Assembly (NCBI GenBank): GCA_947044365.1
Contig: OX345639.1
Coordinates: 9,666,218 to 9,730,217, forward strand
Reading direction: 5' to 3'
Length of the DNA stretch: 64,000 bases
Source: Petrosia ficiformis
Taxonomy: Eukaryota; Porifera; Demospongiae; Haplosclerida; Petrosiidae
In this document: positions 52,781 through 64,000 of the stretch, in pieces
Layout of the letters: each line of letters opens with the position of its first letter
Numbering within the stretch: the first letter of the stretch is position 1
Notes under the pieces: generated by a model
What the model was told of the DNA's origin: nothing
Seen by the model: only the letters and a program-made list of their open reading frames with translations
The model's database searches: none
Made by a program: the position numbers and the translations under genes

Positions 52781-54781
52781 TTATACAGCAATAAGTTTAA
52801 ATGTTAACCACCATTCATATACTTTAATAATAAATAAACGAAAACTAGTCTTTGTTCGTAATAGCCATTTCTGATGCCATTCTTTTGCATTCTTCATATC
52901 CTCTTCACTAATTGCTATGATACAGAATCTTGACATGGTCAAGAAAGATCGAGTGTGAACATCACTGCCAATACTGTGTTCAAGACCACGTAACAGGTCA
53001 TTTGTTTTCAAGATCAACAAAAGCTGTCGTGGAATGATATTAAATAGATATGATAGTCCTTCAACATAGTGATGAATAGCTAATGTGCGTAATACTTCAT
53101 TCTAAAAAGAAAAAAAATGATAATGGTTGATCATATCATGAAAAAGTAGTTAATTACCTCCTGTTCAGTTCTCCTGATGTTAATAATCCCGTCCTGTATA
53201 GACTCCCATGTTCGAGCTGTTATAACACATGCTAACAGAGGATAGAGGTCACCTGCATTCAAAGCGAGGCAATACTTTTTAACACTGTCTTTGTCATTTC
53301 TAATAAGACCCTCCCATAAATGACAATAAGTAATTCTGAAATCATCAGTAAGCTCTTGATATTGTCCATGATCTAACAAAATAATTTCCACTTCCCCTTT
53401 ACTTCCTTTTCTCACAAATACATTTCCAGGATGAGGATCACTATGAATGAAACCGGTTTTAAAAATCATCTCACTATATAAGCGACTAAGTTTAAGAGAT
53501 ATCTGTGAAAGATACGTACAAACACACATACATGTACGACTGTCAAATACCATATATAGTATGTTAGGACTAACCTCATCAACAGGTAGTTTGTGTTGTC
53601 TAATGTATGACACATCATCAACCTTACCACCTTCACAATATTCCATTACTAATAATCTAGATGTTGTGAATTCCCAGTGAACCTTTGGAGCCTGGAAATG
53701 AAAATAGACAGTAGAATATTCCTATTCCAGATACTCTGATTAGGGGTGTCCTCTTTTTAGGTGTGTGGAATAGTGAGGTCCACTGTATTATATTACAAGT
53801 ATAATATATACATAATTATTGTACCTTTATGAAAGGTAAGTGTTTAAACATTTCACTAAATCTTTCCATGTTTTGAGCTTCATGACAGAAATTCAATTCA
53901 TTTGGTAGTTTGTTTCGCACCTCTTCTGCTAGCCAACGGAAGTTAAAACTTGGAAAAACCCATGTTACACAATCAACAAGAAACTAGTTAATTAATAAGA
54001 AATAATGATATAGAACACATAATATAAAGATATAATCTCACATCTACAGTATTCATATCAGTATAAGCATTCTTCTTAACGTCAGGATGTTGTATTTTAA
54101 TTGCTACTGTTTGTCCGTTTTTCAACATTCCACAATGGCATTGAGCAATGGAGGCAGCTCCGAGAGGAGTAGAATCAATCTGAGAAAATACCTCATCAAC
54201 TGAAGAGAATATTATATTATGAAATATAAGTAATTAATATTGTGTTCACCTGATTTGTGTAATTCCTCTTCAATGACCTTTTTCAGTCGGACTAATGGAG
54301 TAGAAGGAGCATCACTATGAAATATCTTAAAAGTATTAACATATTCCGAAGGAAGCAGGTATTCCAGAGAACCAACATGTTGTCCTAGTTTGATAAACAG
54401 TCCACCATTTTTACTACACATATCTTTTAGTCTTTCAGCTGAACGAAGATGAATCTTTTAAGAGTTAAAGGATGGATGTATAACGATATGAAATGGTTAT
54501 GTACACACGTACCTTTGATCTGATAATATAATATTGTTCATCTTCTGGTACATGTAATAAAGACCATTTGTAATCTACTGTCACTAGAAATGCCTAAGAA
54601 TATTTATTAACAGGATTATCATGAAATGAAGACATATCTCCTTACGTACTGCACAAGCAGCTCTCCCAAACCTAACAACCCTCAGAGATGACCACCATGG
54701 ACTATCCAATACATTACTCTGATAAACTAATGCAGTCCCTGCTGCTGTTAATAAGCCTAACTTATAAAAGAATTTAAACAT
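52781..54781 (-). CDS. ADCK1: ADCK1, mitochondrial UbiB/aarF-family atypical kinase
   Basis: ADCK1 is an atypical kinase of the ABC1/UbiB family in mitochondria, implicated in lipid/cristae homeostasis. ATG at 54781 (MFKFFYKLGLLTAAGTALVY, hydrophobic N-terminus). The KxGQ motif is in GGLFIKLGQHVGSLEYLLP, the family A-rich loop replacing the P-loop in STPLGAASIAQCH, and the VAIKIQHPDV lysine follows. Further on: LVMEYCEGGKVDD, FIHSDPHPGNVFVRK (catalytic loop) and IILLDHGQYQEL (metal-binding DHG in place of DFG). The C-terminus reads WHQKWLLRTKTSFRLFIIKV then stops at 52781. All signature residues look intact. Divergent from SLIRP, 177 bases between start codons. Confidence 0.95.
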
Positions 54782-54958
54782 TTGTCTCTAATCTAACTGA
54801 CTCAACTGAGTACATGTACTTGTTTATATATAATATTTTTTTATATGTACCGTTTAACCACACCCACTAACTACGTACGTACTTACGCGCTAGCGTATAC
54901 GCGTAATTAGATGTGACTACACCCCCTCTAGCTCTAACCCGCATGGAAACACATCAGA
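54782..54958. promoter_or_regulatory. Bidirectional start region, ADCK1/SLIRP
   Basis: These 177 bases contain CCACACCCACTAA (54858-54870), a TACGTACGTA palindrome, and CpG-containing TTACGCGCTAGCG and TATACGCGTA. An upstream ATG at 54943 opens a short frame that overlaps the SLIRP start out of frame. Confidence 0.55.
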
Positions 54959-55707
54959 ATGGCTTCCAGAACTTCAAGGATGTTATTTGTAGCTCGTCTT
55001 CATTGGACTGTTTGTGAAAGTATTTTATAATTATGAATATAGCCTCATATATATACATAATTTATATTATTTGTGTGTATTAATAATCCTCATTGTGTAG
55101 ATACACTGAGAGAATATTTCTCACAGTTTGGTAAAGTCAAGAATTCTTATGTTGTGTTTGTAAGTCAATGTGTAATTGGCTTATGATATTATTCGTTACT
55201 TGCTAAACAGGATAAGAATACTGGATTATCCAAAGGCTATGGATTTGTAGAGTTGGATTCCGTTACATGTGTACAGACGGCACTGGATCACAAACCTCAT
55301 GTTATCAATAGACAACAGGTATGCATGTTGAACACTTATACCAAACGCAGTATCCACATCTGACTTTATAAATAATGATATAGTATTGCTAAACCCATTA
55401 TTTGTTACTTTTGAACTAACCAAATTACAAGTCTACTGCAATAACTAGAACTAAAAAGAATATTGACCTAGCTATAATGGGCATTCAGATAACTAAATCC
55501 CCTTTTAATAATATACTATGGACACAAGACATACTATTAATTAATGAGCGTACTGTATAACTAATACATAACGAGAAGTTTTTTTATTGATGTACATTCA
55601 CCACACACATATAGGTACAAGTGAGACCACATACTGACACCACTAAATCAAGAAGAGATACTACTCCAATGCAATCTCAAGATCATATTCCTATATCAAC
55701 TGACTAG
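54959..55707 (+). CDS. SLIRP: SLIRP-like mitochondrial RNA-binding protein
   Basis: SLIRP is a small RRM protein that stabilises mitochondrial mRNAs with LRPPRC. Exons 54959-55019, 55101-55159, 55211-55318 and 55615-55707 give 106 residues (human 109). A basic N-terminus (MASRTSRMLFVARLHW) is suitable for mitochondrial import. The RRM has LREYFSQFGKVKNSYVVFDK, then GLSKGYGFVEL (RNP1, GFV core) and HVINRQQVQVRPHT, matching human SLIRP in length and ending. It converges with SCFD1 (93 bases between stops). Confidence 0.9.
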
Positions 55708-55800
55708 TTTATCTTCATAATTAAATATATATTCACTCAGTGTCTTGTCATTGAAATTATTAGGAAGAAAAAAATTGAAAATAGTGATCAAAAATTTGAT

Positions 55801-56714
55801 TTAGTCTGAAGATTTCCCCAATAGAGACAACTGTAAATAATAATTACAATATATTAAGAACAGGTTGTCAACTATATCTACTTACTTGTGCTATGAATTC
55901 TGACGCATCCATCAATTCAGTAATTCCATAAGTTACTCTCTTCTGCATTTGTTGTCTCTTGCAGTAATCTTGTAAGTTTTGATATTCAATATAATTCCCT
56001 CCACCAACAACGAATACATATGCTTCCTGAAATGGTCCTCTTGCTCGTGGAATAGATCCACTGAGAAGAGAAGTTGACACAACCATAACAAACACTTAAT
56101 AGCCTAACCTATCTCCTCCTCTAAGTAGCTTAGGATCATAATATCGAAAATCTTCAGTCTCCTATAGAAACATAATACACTCGCAATGCACAAACATTGT
56201 ATTTGTTCAGTAAATATAATTATACAACACTAATATAAATCCTTGCGCAGTTTGTTGTTATATGCAGATATAGTAAACGTACAATTATAAGTCGAGTGTA
56301 AGTTAATATACAAATTGTAGTGTCTGACCAGAACGGAGTTACAGTGAACTACTTTAACACTTACTTTAGATATCTTTAGTTCCATAAGTTGATCTAAGAT
56401 TCGTGTCACCGGTAAATTCTAAAAGGTAACAAAGTTTAGAATCAGAAGTTTTAATTTTAACAAATGATATGAAAATGATAACAGCTAAATTACATTACAG
56501 TTATATTACATACTTTGGTACGAATAACAAGATTTTTCACTCCTTCCATCATTTTAGTACCTGATGAATATATCTGTTGAAACATGGTACTACATGGGAA
56601 ATGAAAAAATAATGAGATATTATGTCTTTATCTAAATAGTAACACACCTCATTGAACTAGAAGATACCCCGGCTGCTTGAGCTCTAGGATTAGCTGCCAT
56701 TTTTGCATATGCTC

Positions 56715-56753
<39 letters not shown>

Positions 56754-59539
56754 TTAGAGATAAAGATCACAAGACTATTTATAAAGCACTCATTATACTT
56801 ACTTCCACTTTTTTACATATTCTATTGGAAGTAAGTCAGCTCCAGCACTTTCAAGAGCAACAACATGTTGATTCAATTCATGCTATATAAAACAGTACAG
56901 TGGACATTTAAAATCTATTATCAAGTGTTTGCGTTTAACATTGCTTGTATCCAGGAAGAGTAATCGTTGTGCTTTTTACACACCACACATAAAAACATAC
57001 ATACCTCTGCCATGTCTTGATATAGAAGATAGTATATTAAAAATAATCTTAATTTGTCCTCTGGTGTTCCAGCTGATTAACAAACACAAAAGATATTAAG
57101 ACTATAATTTAAGTTCATCTCATACCTGATGGGTCTGTTAGAATATCCATCACTGATTTATCCTATACAATAAATATATTATTATTTTAATAGAATATAA
57201 TTATATATATATATATGTACTGACCAGAGATGACTTGGTTATCATTTTGTCTTCCATTTCAAAAAACAGATCTAGTTTTCTTGCCTATAAAATAATATTC
57301 ATGTATGTACGTATGTCTGACTATTTATCTGTTGTCTTTCTTACCTTAATTTGATCCAATAGTGCTGTGGCTATATTAGTATGCATATCAATACTCTTCT
57401 TTCTTTCCATTAGTTCAGGTAATGAACTATAAACAAAGAAACATTAGTTAAATACCCAATCCTATACACACACTCCCAATCTCTAAACATATTCCCACTC
57501 CCATAGACACATACCGGCTCCTATAGACTCATTCCCAACACATACATACATACATACGTACCTTATAGCAGAAGTGAGTTTGATTGTACTATCTGTGAGA
57601 TTTCCTGATACTAACTCAGGATCATCATTTTCCGATACTCCCTATAAAATCATTCAGTAATTAAGAATATATTCCACTACACATTCATTATATACCATTG
57701 CAGTTCTTAGTCGTGTTATCTCTTCCTCTTTAGTTTTATATTCACTAACTTCATTTTGGACTGAATCAGCAACACTAGGAAATGGACTGCCTCTATGCGT
57801 ATACCAAAATCTGAAATGAGTAAAGAGAAGAGGATGAACAGGAGATGAGATGTGATTATATACTAACCTATCATTTGATTGCAAGTCAAAAGTTTTTGTT
57901 TCATTTGATGTATTATCACTATCATCAGTACTGGTTATAGTTACTCTATTAAGATCAAGTTCCTAGACACACATTATAATACATTATATTATAGATAGTG
58001 TTTGTATTACAATAGATAATGACTTACAAACACATCATGTACTAAAGCTTGGTAAGTCCATGTGTGATGAAGAGGTGTGGCTAAATCCATATTACGATCA
58101 AATATTACCAACAGAGGTCGTGTGAAACTATTAAAAATTATTATAATAGATATAATAATAATATTATACATTTTATGTACCTCAACTGAGAGACTGATAG
58201 TCCATCTCCAGTGAACATGCTATTCCTTGGATCTCTTAAATTATCTCGGATTTTTTTGTCAAGTGTCTCTGCGATCATTTCTGCAGCATTACCTCTAGGA
58301 CAACGTATAACTGGAATAGTACCTAGAGAGAGAGAGAGAGAGAGAGAGAAAGTGAGAGAGAAGAATAAAAATGAGATAGAAAGGTAATTGAACTCACCAG
58401 CTGTAACAAAAACAGAGAATAAAGAATCTACAATAATATCTCTAATGGCTGTCATATCAGTGTCTCTAGCATCAGGACGATTAAGAGCTTTGAGGAATAC
58501 ATTGTATATAGATAATTATGAACAAGAATAGAACTATTAGTTACCATAGTAACTGATGTCTTGTTTCTCCTGATGTCTGCATATAAAGAAATCCTCTTCC
58601 AATGAAATGAAATTTAGATACTGGTCAAACACCTAGGTTAATATATCTCATTAAATATTCATAGCAATTAAAATTAAAATGTTAATAGCCATCATCTCAC
58701 TTTTGTAACGTGTGATATACTATTAGTATCAACTGTAGCTTTAGCAAGCTCCTCTAATAATGGACGAGATATTGGATTAATGAAGTTGAAATAATAACTA
58801 TCATAAATGTGAGAATGAAGATCTCTGCATATTCTATTAATGTTCTTTTGTGAAGGGGTTAAGAAATATACTGCAGAAGCATCTGGTACTGGCTCACGAC
58901 TAGCATCAATGGGGCTATTCAGATGAAGTGGAGAGGAGAGGAGAGGAGAAAAGAGAGGAGAGGGAGGAGGGGGAGAAGAGAGGAGAGGAGAGGAGAGGAG
59001 AGGAGGAGTGGAGAGGAGAGGGAGGAGGGTGAAAGGAAGGAAGAAGAGAGGAGAGGGAGGGAGGAGGGGAAGAGGGAAGAAGAGAAGAGGGAGGGAGGAG
59101 GAATGAAGAGGAGAGGAAAGGAGGAGTGGGAGAGGAAGGGAGGGAGGGAGAAGGGGGTGAGGGAGGGAAGATGAGGACGGGAGAATAATGACATATGAAT
59201 GTCTCACAGATGTAGAGTTACACCGGATGATCTTAATTCTTTCACAGTTATTAATGGAGATATGATATCTTGTCCATACTGATCATAAATTAATATCTAC
59301 AATACGAGGAAGAAGATGATGGTATTAATGGAGATATTCTTACTTTCCAAACTGGTTCACTCGGTACTGTTGTTTTACTGACAGGTACATTTAGATTCAA
59401 CATACGCTTCAAAGCAGCTGTAAATATGAAATAATTTTGAGTTATATTTACTGATAAATTCTAATGTACCTATCTGTCTGCTCCTGAGAGTGTGTTGAAG
59501 TTGTACAGAAGGTCCTAAACTACCTCCTGCTACTGCCAT
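55801..59539 (-). CDS. SCFD1: SCFD1/SLY1, Sec1/Munc18 protein of ER-Golgi fusion
   Basis: SLY1 binds syntaxin-5-type SNAREs and drives ER-Golgi membrane fusion. ATG at 59539 ([20 protein letters not shown]), then [153 protein letters not shown] and [21 protein letters not shown] 30-base last exon (55801-55830, LSLLGKSSD) follows EFIAQ, equivalent to human LSQLGQK. Three of its acceptors have CT microsatellites as polypyrimidine tracts. Divergent from RALGAPB, 164 bases between start codons. Confidence 0.95.
56719..56753. repeat. (GA)n at a SCFD1 splice acceptor
   Basis: A short GA run (CT on the coding strand) directly precedes TTAAG and the exon [11 protein letters not shown]. Confidence 0.85.
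58324..58362. repeat. (GA)n at a SCFD1 splice acceptor
   Basis: CT on the coding strand, ending CTAG directly at the exon [11 protein letters not shown]. Confidence 0.88.
58924..59185. repeat. 260-bp polypurine tract in a SCFD1 intron
   Basis: Almost pure A/G on the plus strand (GAGGAGAGGAGA variants). It fills the intron before the exon [16 protein letters not shown]. Homopurine mirror segments of this length can form triplex DNA. ORFs over it ([10 protein letters not shown] and [10 protein letters not shown] types) are artefacts. Confidence 0.93.
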
Positions 59540-59703
59540 TGTGTGATTCTAAGTTAGTTACTAAAGGGTTAAAATAATATTATTTTTTAACTCTTTCATT
59601 AGTTAACATCAAATGTGGTTCTTGTAATTGGTAAGTTATAAGTAAATTAAATATACATTCAGTTATTTAACTTATTCTTCTTCCCATCTACCCTTTCAGG
59701 AGA
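59540..59703. promoter_or_regulatory. Bidirectional start region, SCFD1/RALGAPB
   Basis: 164 AT-rich bases between divergent start codons. No CACCC box seen here. TTTCAG just before 59701 suggests that a RALGAPB 5'UTR exon may lie in this interval. Confidence 0.45.
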
Positions 59704-62700
59704 ATGTATTCTGAATGTCTTTCTCTATCAGAGACTATTCAATCACAACGTTCAGGAGGGAATGTACTTCATTCGTTCTCACCTGAAACAGGTCGTGAGG
59801 TAGTGGCATCCATTTTGAAACCCCTTCAGGAGCTTGTATTGGGGAAAACGTACACAGAGACGCCATTATCAACACCAGAACAAGTTCAATGGACTATGCA
59901 AGTATTAGGGTATGGCTTGACGTTACCCCTCTCAGAAAAACCACTACTAACCGGTTGTACGGAGGTGTATAGAGACTGGTTAACAGCGCTATACTTCCAG
60001 AAACACACTGTCCCTAGTCCTATACTACAATGTCCTAATCATTATATTGGTCTTATATTTGATCACTTTTGCGCCTTATTCGTACCGAGGCATAATGAAC
60101 CACGCCTCCTCGAGGAACATATTGAGTTATGCAATAAGGTAGTGGAGACAGTGCAAATGCTAGTAGGAGTTAAAGGGTTAAAAATGACTCGTGATACATG
60201 GGAATCACTCTTTAGTTTTCTTCTTCATGTATGTAATCTATTACTAGCCCCGCCCACTCATAGTCCTAGTCTGGGTACCTCGTTATGTGATACCATCATA
60301 CATGTGTTGTTCACATCTTGGCTAAGAGCTTGTCAGGTAAAGATATTGTATATGAGATCATTATCTATGTATCTATCATCTATCTAATTATTTATATATA
60401 TAATATATATCTATTTATTGTACTATCTATCTGTCTGTACACAAGTATGTATGTGTATATATGTATATATCTATTTATCTATCTATATATTATCTATCTA
60501 TTTACCTATCTATGATTCTATCTATGTGTCTATCTCATAGCTGTTAAAATTTTATATTAATTTTGTTATCAGGACAATTTTCCTAATCCAAATTACTGGA
60601 AAACGTTACGAGATTTCTGTTGTAAGTGGCGTCATCATATTAGTCTCGTTCAACAATGGAGTCAGATGATGTATTCCATTACATTTCAAGTTATTCATCA
60701 TTTATATGGGTCCAAGCATTTATCAGTGATAACACCATTACCACAACAAGATCAGGATTTTTACACTCTCTTGAAGGATATTCCTCGTGATAGCGTCGTT
60801 CAGTGCTGGTTTCGTATGCTTCACACTTTAGGAAACCCAACAGATTTATTATATGCTGATATTATTACTAACACACCTGTATTTCGACAAGCTGTTTCAA
60901 CATCAGATGTCACCAGTCAAATACAAGAATGTATAGCTTTGTTACCTAATATATTTCATTGCGTTATGAAGGGTATTGCTGCACAAGTATGTCTATTTTT
61001 AGCGCAGGAACTCCCTACAATAGATAGACATAGCTCAATTGTGTCGCATTCAAGTACCAGATCTTCACCAGGTTTTAGACGGAAAGATAATCCTCGTTAT
61101 CAGTTCTATATTCCTGTTCCTCCTCCCAGCACAAAACAGGAATCATTTTATGTCAATATAACACCCGATCATCATTCCCCTCCATTAGATGGAGTTGAGC
61201 AACCCTCAAAACTTGAAGGAATTATTGGTAAACCCAAAGGTATGTTAGAATATCCTCTATTAGTGTTATATTTGTGAAATGGGTCTAGTATTGTAATTAA
61301 CCACACTCATATAGGTAATACTTTACTACATATCTTTGGTAACTGGTTGTTTGAAACTACTGTGTGGGAAGGACAAGATCAAGAGGGATTTCCCTCAAGA
61401 AGGCAACGGGGTAGTACAACAATTATATCCAGTGCTGTTGATATCAGTCGTATTAAAGAGGGCATGTCTTCCTCGTATAGTGATCAGCAAAGGGTATGTC
61501 TTTGTATATCTATTTATCTCTTTTGTATCTATCTATCTTTGTTCTTTTCGAGCAGATAAAAGATTATGAAAGTGGCAGAGCAGAGGCTTTTGGTTGCCTG
61601 TGTTCAATATTCTCACAAATGCCCTGTGGAGAGGAAGTTCTTCGAGTTTATCTCACCAGATTCTATCACTCACTTGCCATAGGGCTACAGTATGATCCAC
61701 AGGTAAGTATGGTATTTGTTTCATTTATCTATCCCCTATCTATCTACCTATCTATCTATCTATTTATCTAACTATGTACTTATCCTGTAAATTTATCCAT
61801 ACATCAATCTACCATCTATCTATTTATGTATCTATATTCTATCTCTATCTACATAAGACTTGCACAGGACAAGTAGTAACTCGCATCATATTAACTTCCA
61901 CTACACTATTACGTAAAGATCTACCAGGTATTAATATTCTGGTACCACACTTTCTAACAGCTATTGAAAAAATTCTACCTGAAAATGTTCTTCCCTACAA
62001 GTGAGTGAAATTACCTGTCCATCTGTCTGTATATCTGTCAGTCTATCTGTCTGTCCATCTGTCTGTCCATCTGTCTATCTGTCTGTCTATCTGTCTGTCC
62101 ATCTGTCTGTCCATCTGTCTATCTGTCTGTCCATCTGTCTGTCCATCTGTCTGTCCATCTGTCCATCTGTCTGTCCATCTGCCTGTCTACTTGGTAATTG
62201 ATGAATAGTTGTTTAGTAATCTATCTATCTATTCATCTACCCACTTGTCATTACCTGTACCCAAAGCATGTGATAACAGGATGTTATGTATGACATCACA
62301 AATTCTCATGCAATATACATCATGATTATAACATATTCCCAAAGTTCATGGTATAGTCTATATTTATGATAACAATGGTTCAGTATATACATAATTAAAC
62401 TTTATCATATGATATAATACATTACTTCATATCAGCCTGGTAATTATAATTATCTCCACATAGAGGGGAAGCATCTCCAGAAATGCTACGTCGCTCATCA
62501 ATTCAACTCCTTCAATCAATCACACCATTGCCACATCACTTCATACATTTAAAACTAACAGGTTTGATGTGTTACTTTCATTTGTGTCGCATAACATTAA
62601 ATATTGGAATATTTATATATATATACATTGTGTAATTACTTCCTATTTCTTGGAAGGAAGTTAAGGAACTTACTTATAAGTAGTATTTCATTTTCATTTA

Positions 62701-64000
62701 ACAATATCTTCCCTTTTCATGGAAAACATGTTTTCCAAAACAAGTCAGCATGGCTTATTATTCTCTAGCAGTTGGGACTAGCAAGCTACTGTCTTAGGTT
62801 CAAGTCCTGTTGTATTTGCTTCTTACTTACATAAGGAGTTTTGTAATCTCTGATAAATAGAGATCAAAACTTTAAAACCCCTTTTAGTATGTTAATCAAG
62901 ACATATAATATATACAACAACTATTAAAAATTAGCTAATAACAGATTAGTTAAAATTAAAGTAAGCCTGATATCAGAATAAGCTGGTAGACACAAATCAT
63001 TTCCACTGTAATATGATTACACCTGATACTATTTATGACAGATTTGTCATCTGTGATCCATTCAACTGTTCCTGTTGCTAATTCCTCTGATAAGACATTC
63101 TTTTCATTAAAGAACAGAATATTATATATTCTGTTTGCTGCCATTAAAACTGAAATGAATGCTATCAACATGAATATGTTGCTACATGGTATGAAATTAA
63201 CTTTTGTTCATTCAGCAATGCCATCCATCCCTCCCATCCATCCCTCCATCCCTCCATCCCTCCATCCCTTTCATCCCTCTCATCCCTCCCTCCATCCAAC
63301 CCCATCCCTCCATCCCTCAATCTCTCAATCTATTCATCACTCACTCACTCCACTCACTCACTCAACTTATCTTATGAAGTGTCTGCTCAGCAATATCATA
63401 CAATTTCCTGTAGTCTATCTTTCCTTTCTCTCAGCAAACTATAGACATAAATCTGCTTGCCTCATCATACATGTGTATCTTCTTCCTGCAACCTCACTTT
63501 AAGCACAATGTTATCCATCTCCTCTTCCTTCGTCATGCCTGCTCTTCCTTCTTCCTTCATCCTACATTACTCAATTCTTTCTCTTAGTATTAACAGCTTA
63601 TATTTACGACATAATTTCATATGAAGAATCTCTCTCAAAAATGATAAATGAAGAAGATACTAGATTCACGGACAATCATGGACGTCGTGTGATCATTGGA
63701 GAGACATACAAAGAAGGTAACAGTTGAAGATTATGCAATTTCAACTCTTCATATCTGACACAATTTCAGATATCTCTCTTTCATTGCTGTTTCAACAAGT
63801 AATAGTATCAGCGAATATTGCTCTCACCTCCTGGTCCAGTAATAATACTGTAACTCTAGCAGCTTTGGAACTTCTCTCAGGACTCGCCACATTACATTTT
63901 GATTCACAGAGTATGTAGTATTAGGTAGCACTGAAGTAGCTTCTGTTGTATATATATAATTTACTACAATGACTTATACTGAAGCAGCTTCAGTTGATAA
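59704..64000 (+). CDS. RALGAPB: RALGAPB, RalGAP complex beta subunit (partial, 3' end beyond window)
   Basis: The RALGAPB subunit is the obligatory scaffold of the RalA/B GTPase-activating complex. ATG at 59704: MYSECLSLSETIQ, then LHSFSPETGREVVASILKPL, QWTMQVLGYGLTLPL, DHFCALFVPRHNEP, ETWESLF-type blocks and LLLAPPTHSP, all like human. Exons: 59704-60335, 60573-61240, about 61317-61493 (IFGNWLFETTVWEG), 61556-61702 (ESGRAEAFGCLCSIFSQMPC, LTRFYHSLAIGLQYDPQ), 61866-62000 (LPGINILVPHFLTAIEKILP), 62463-62560 (MLRRSSIQLLQSITPLPHHF), 63043-63188, 63587-63717 and 63769-63911 (TLAALELLSGLATLHF). The GAP-related C-terminus is beyond the window. Introns carry TCTA, CTGT and CCAT tracts. Confidence 0.93.
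60362..60540. repeat. TCTA/TATC tetranucleotide tract, RALGAPB intron 1
   Basis: Imperfect TATC/TCTA repeats; an ORF over it (YLFIVLSICLYTS) is an artefact. Confidence 0.88.
61720..61860. repeat. TCTA tetranucleotide tract
   Basis: TCTATCTATC-type repeats filling the RALGAPB intron before the exon CTGQVVTRII. Confidence 0.85.
62013..62190. repeat. CTGT/CCAT tetranucleotide tract
   Basis: CTGTCTGTCCAT-type repeats starting about 10 bases after a RALGAPB donor site; ORFs over it (VCPSVCPSV) are artefacts. Confidence 0.92.
62740..62825 (+). repeat. tRNA-derived SINE-like sequence in a RALGAPB intron
   Basis: A-box-like TAGCAGTTGGGA at about 62769 and a strong B-box GGTTCAAGTCC at about 62799, with tRNA-like spacing. 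No paired acceptor stem is evident, so it is likely a SINE head rather than a tRNA gene. Confidence 0.5.
63220..63365. repeat. CCAT/CCCT and CACT tract in a RALGAPB intron
   Basis: ATCCCTCCATCCCTC-type repeats followed by CACTCACT units. Non-coding. Confidence 0.88.

Noticed and set aside
58919..59207. Arg/Glu/Gly-rich and Ser/Pro/Leu-rich ORFs
   Set aside because: They are the polypurine intron of SCFD1 read in several frames.
62001..62208. Cys-Pro-Ser-Val repeat ORFs
   Set aside because: They are CTGT/CCAT tetranucleotide repeats just after a RALGAPB donor site.
63035..63502. 155-aa plus-strand ORF as a separate gene
   Set aside because: Its first third is the RALGAPB exon (63043-63188); the rest is CCAT/CCCT repeat in the intron.

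Overview
This window is nuclear DNA from an animal. Almost every gene is split by short introns (often 45-70 bases) with GT/AG borders, the DNA is AT-rich, and the gene set is metazoan: RIN, LRRK with ankyrin/LRR/Roc/COR/kinase/WD40, TECPR2, DPF/BAF45, SIVA1, RALGAPB, TEX11 and a PH-BTK protein. The very compact layout and moderately divergent proteins suggest an early-branching animal such as a demosponge. That assignment is inference.

Layout, left to right (strand): RIN-family SH2 protein (-, cut by the left edge); DH-domain RhoGEF (+); a repeat-filled convergent gap; LSM1 (-); DNAJC17 copy 1 (+); GPI-anchored NTR/TIMP-like protein copy 1 (+); a broken 3' fragment of TECPR2; DNAJC17 copy 2 (+); NTR copy 2 (+); TECPR2 (-); LRRK (+); trehalase (+); TEX11 (-); ERCC2/XPD (+); orphan PH-BTK protein (+); POLR1C (-); SIVA1 (+); DPF (-); ADCK1 (-); SLIRP (+); SCFD1/SLY1 (-); RALGAPB (+, cut by the right edge).

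The least ordinary part is 10.3-18 kb. A block holding DNAJC17, the NTR gene and the tail of TECPR2 has been duplicated in tandem. After that, copy 2 gained a 413-base element with 66-base perfect terminal inverted repeats and a 9-base target duplication. The element carries the 5' end of a RecQ-type helicase. Copy 2 also gained a 13-unit, 65-base array whose unit is the NTR gene's own GPI-signal-plus-stop sequence.

Seven adjacent gene pairs are head to head, six with only 36 to 177 bases between start codons, so shared bidirectional promoters look like the rule here. A short CACCC-type motif recurs near several of these starts. About half the genes have human orthologues on chromosomes 14 and 15 (from memory), which suggests an old animal linkage group. 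Exon borders below were worked out by hand from reading frame, splice signals and family knowledge; no search was run.
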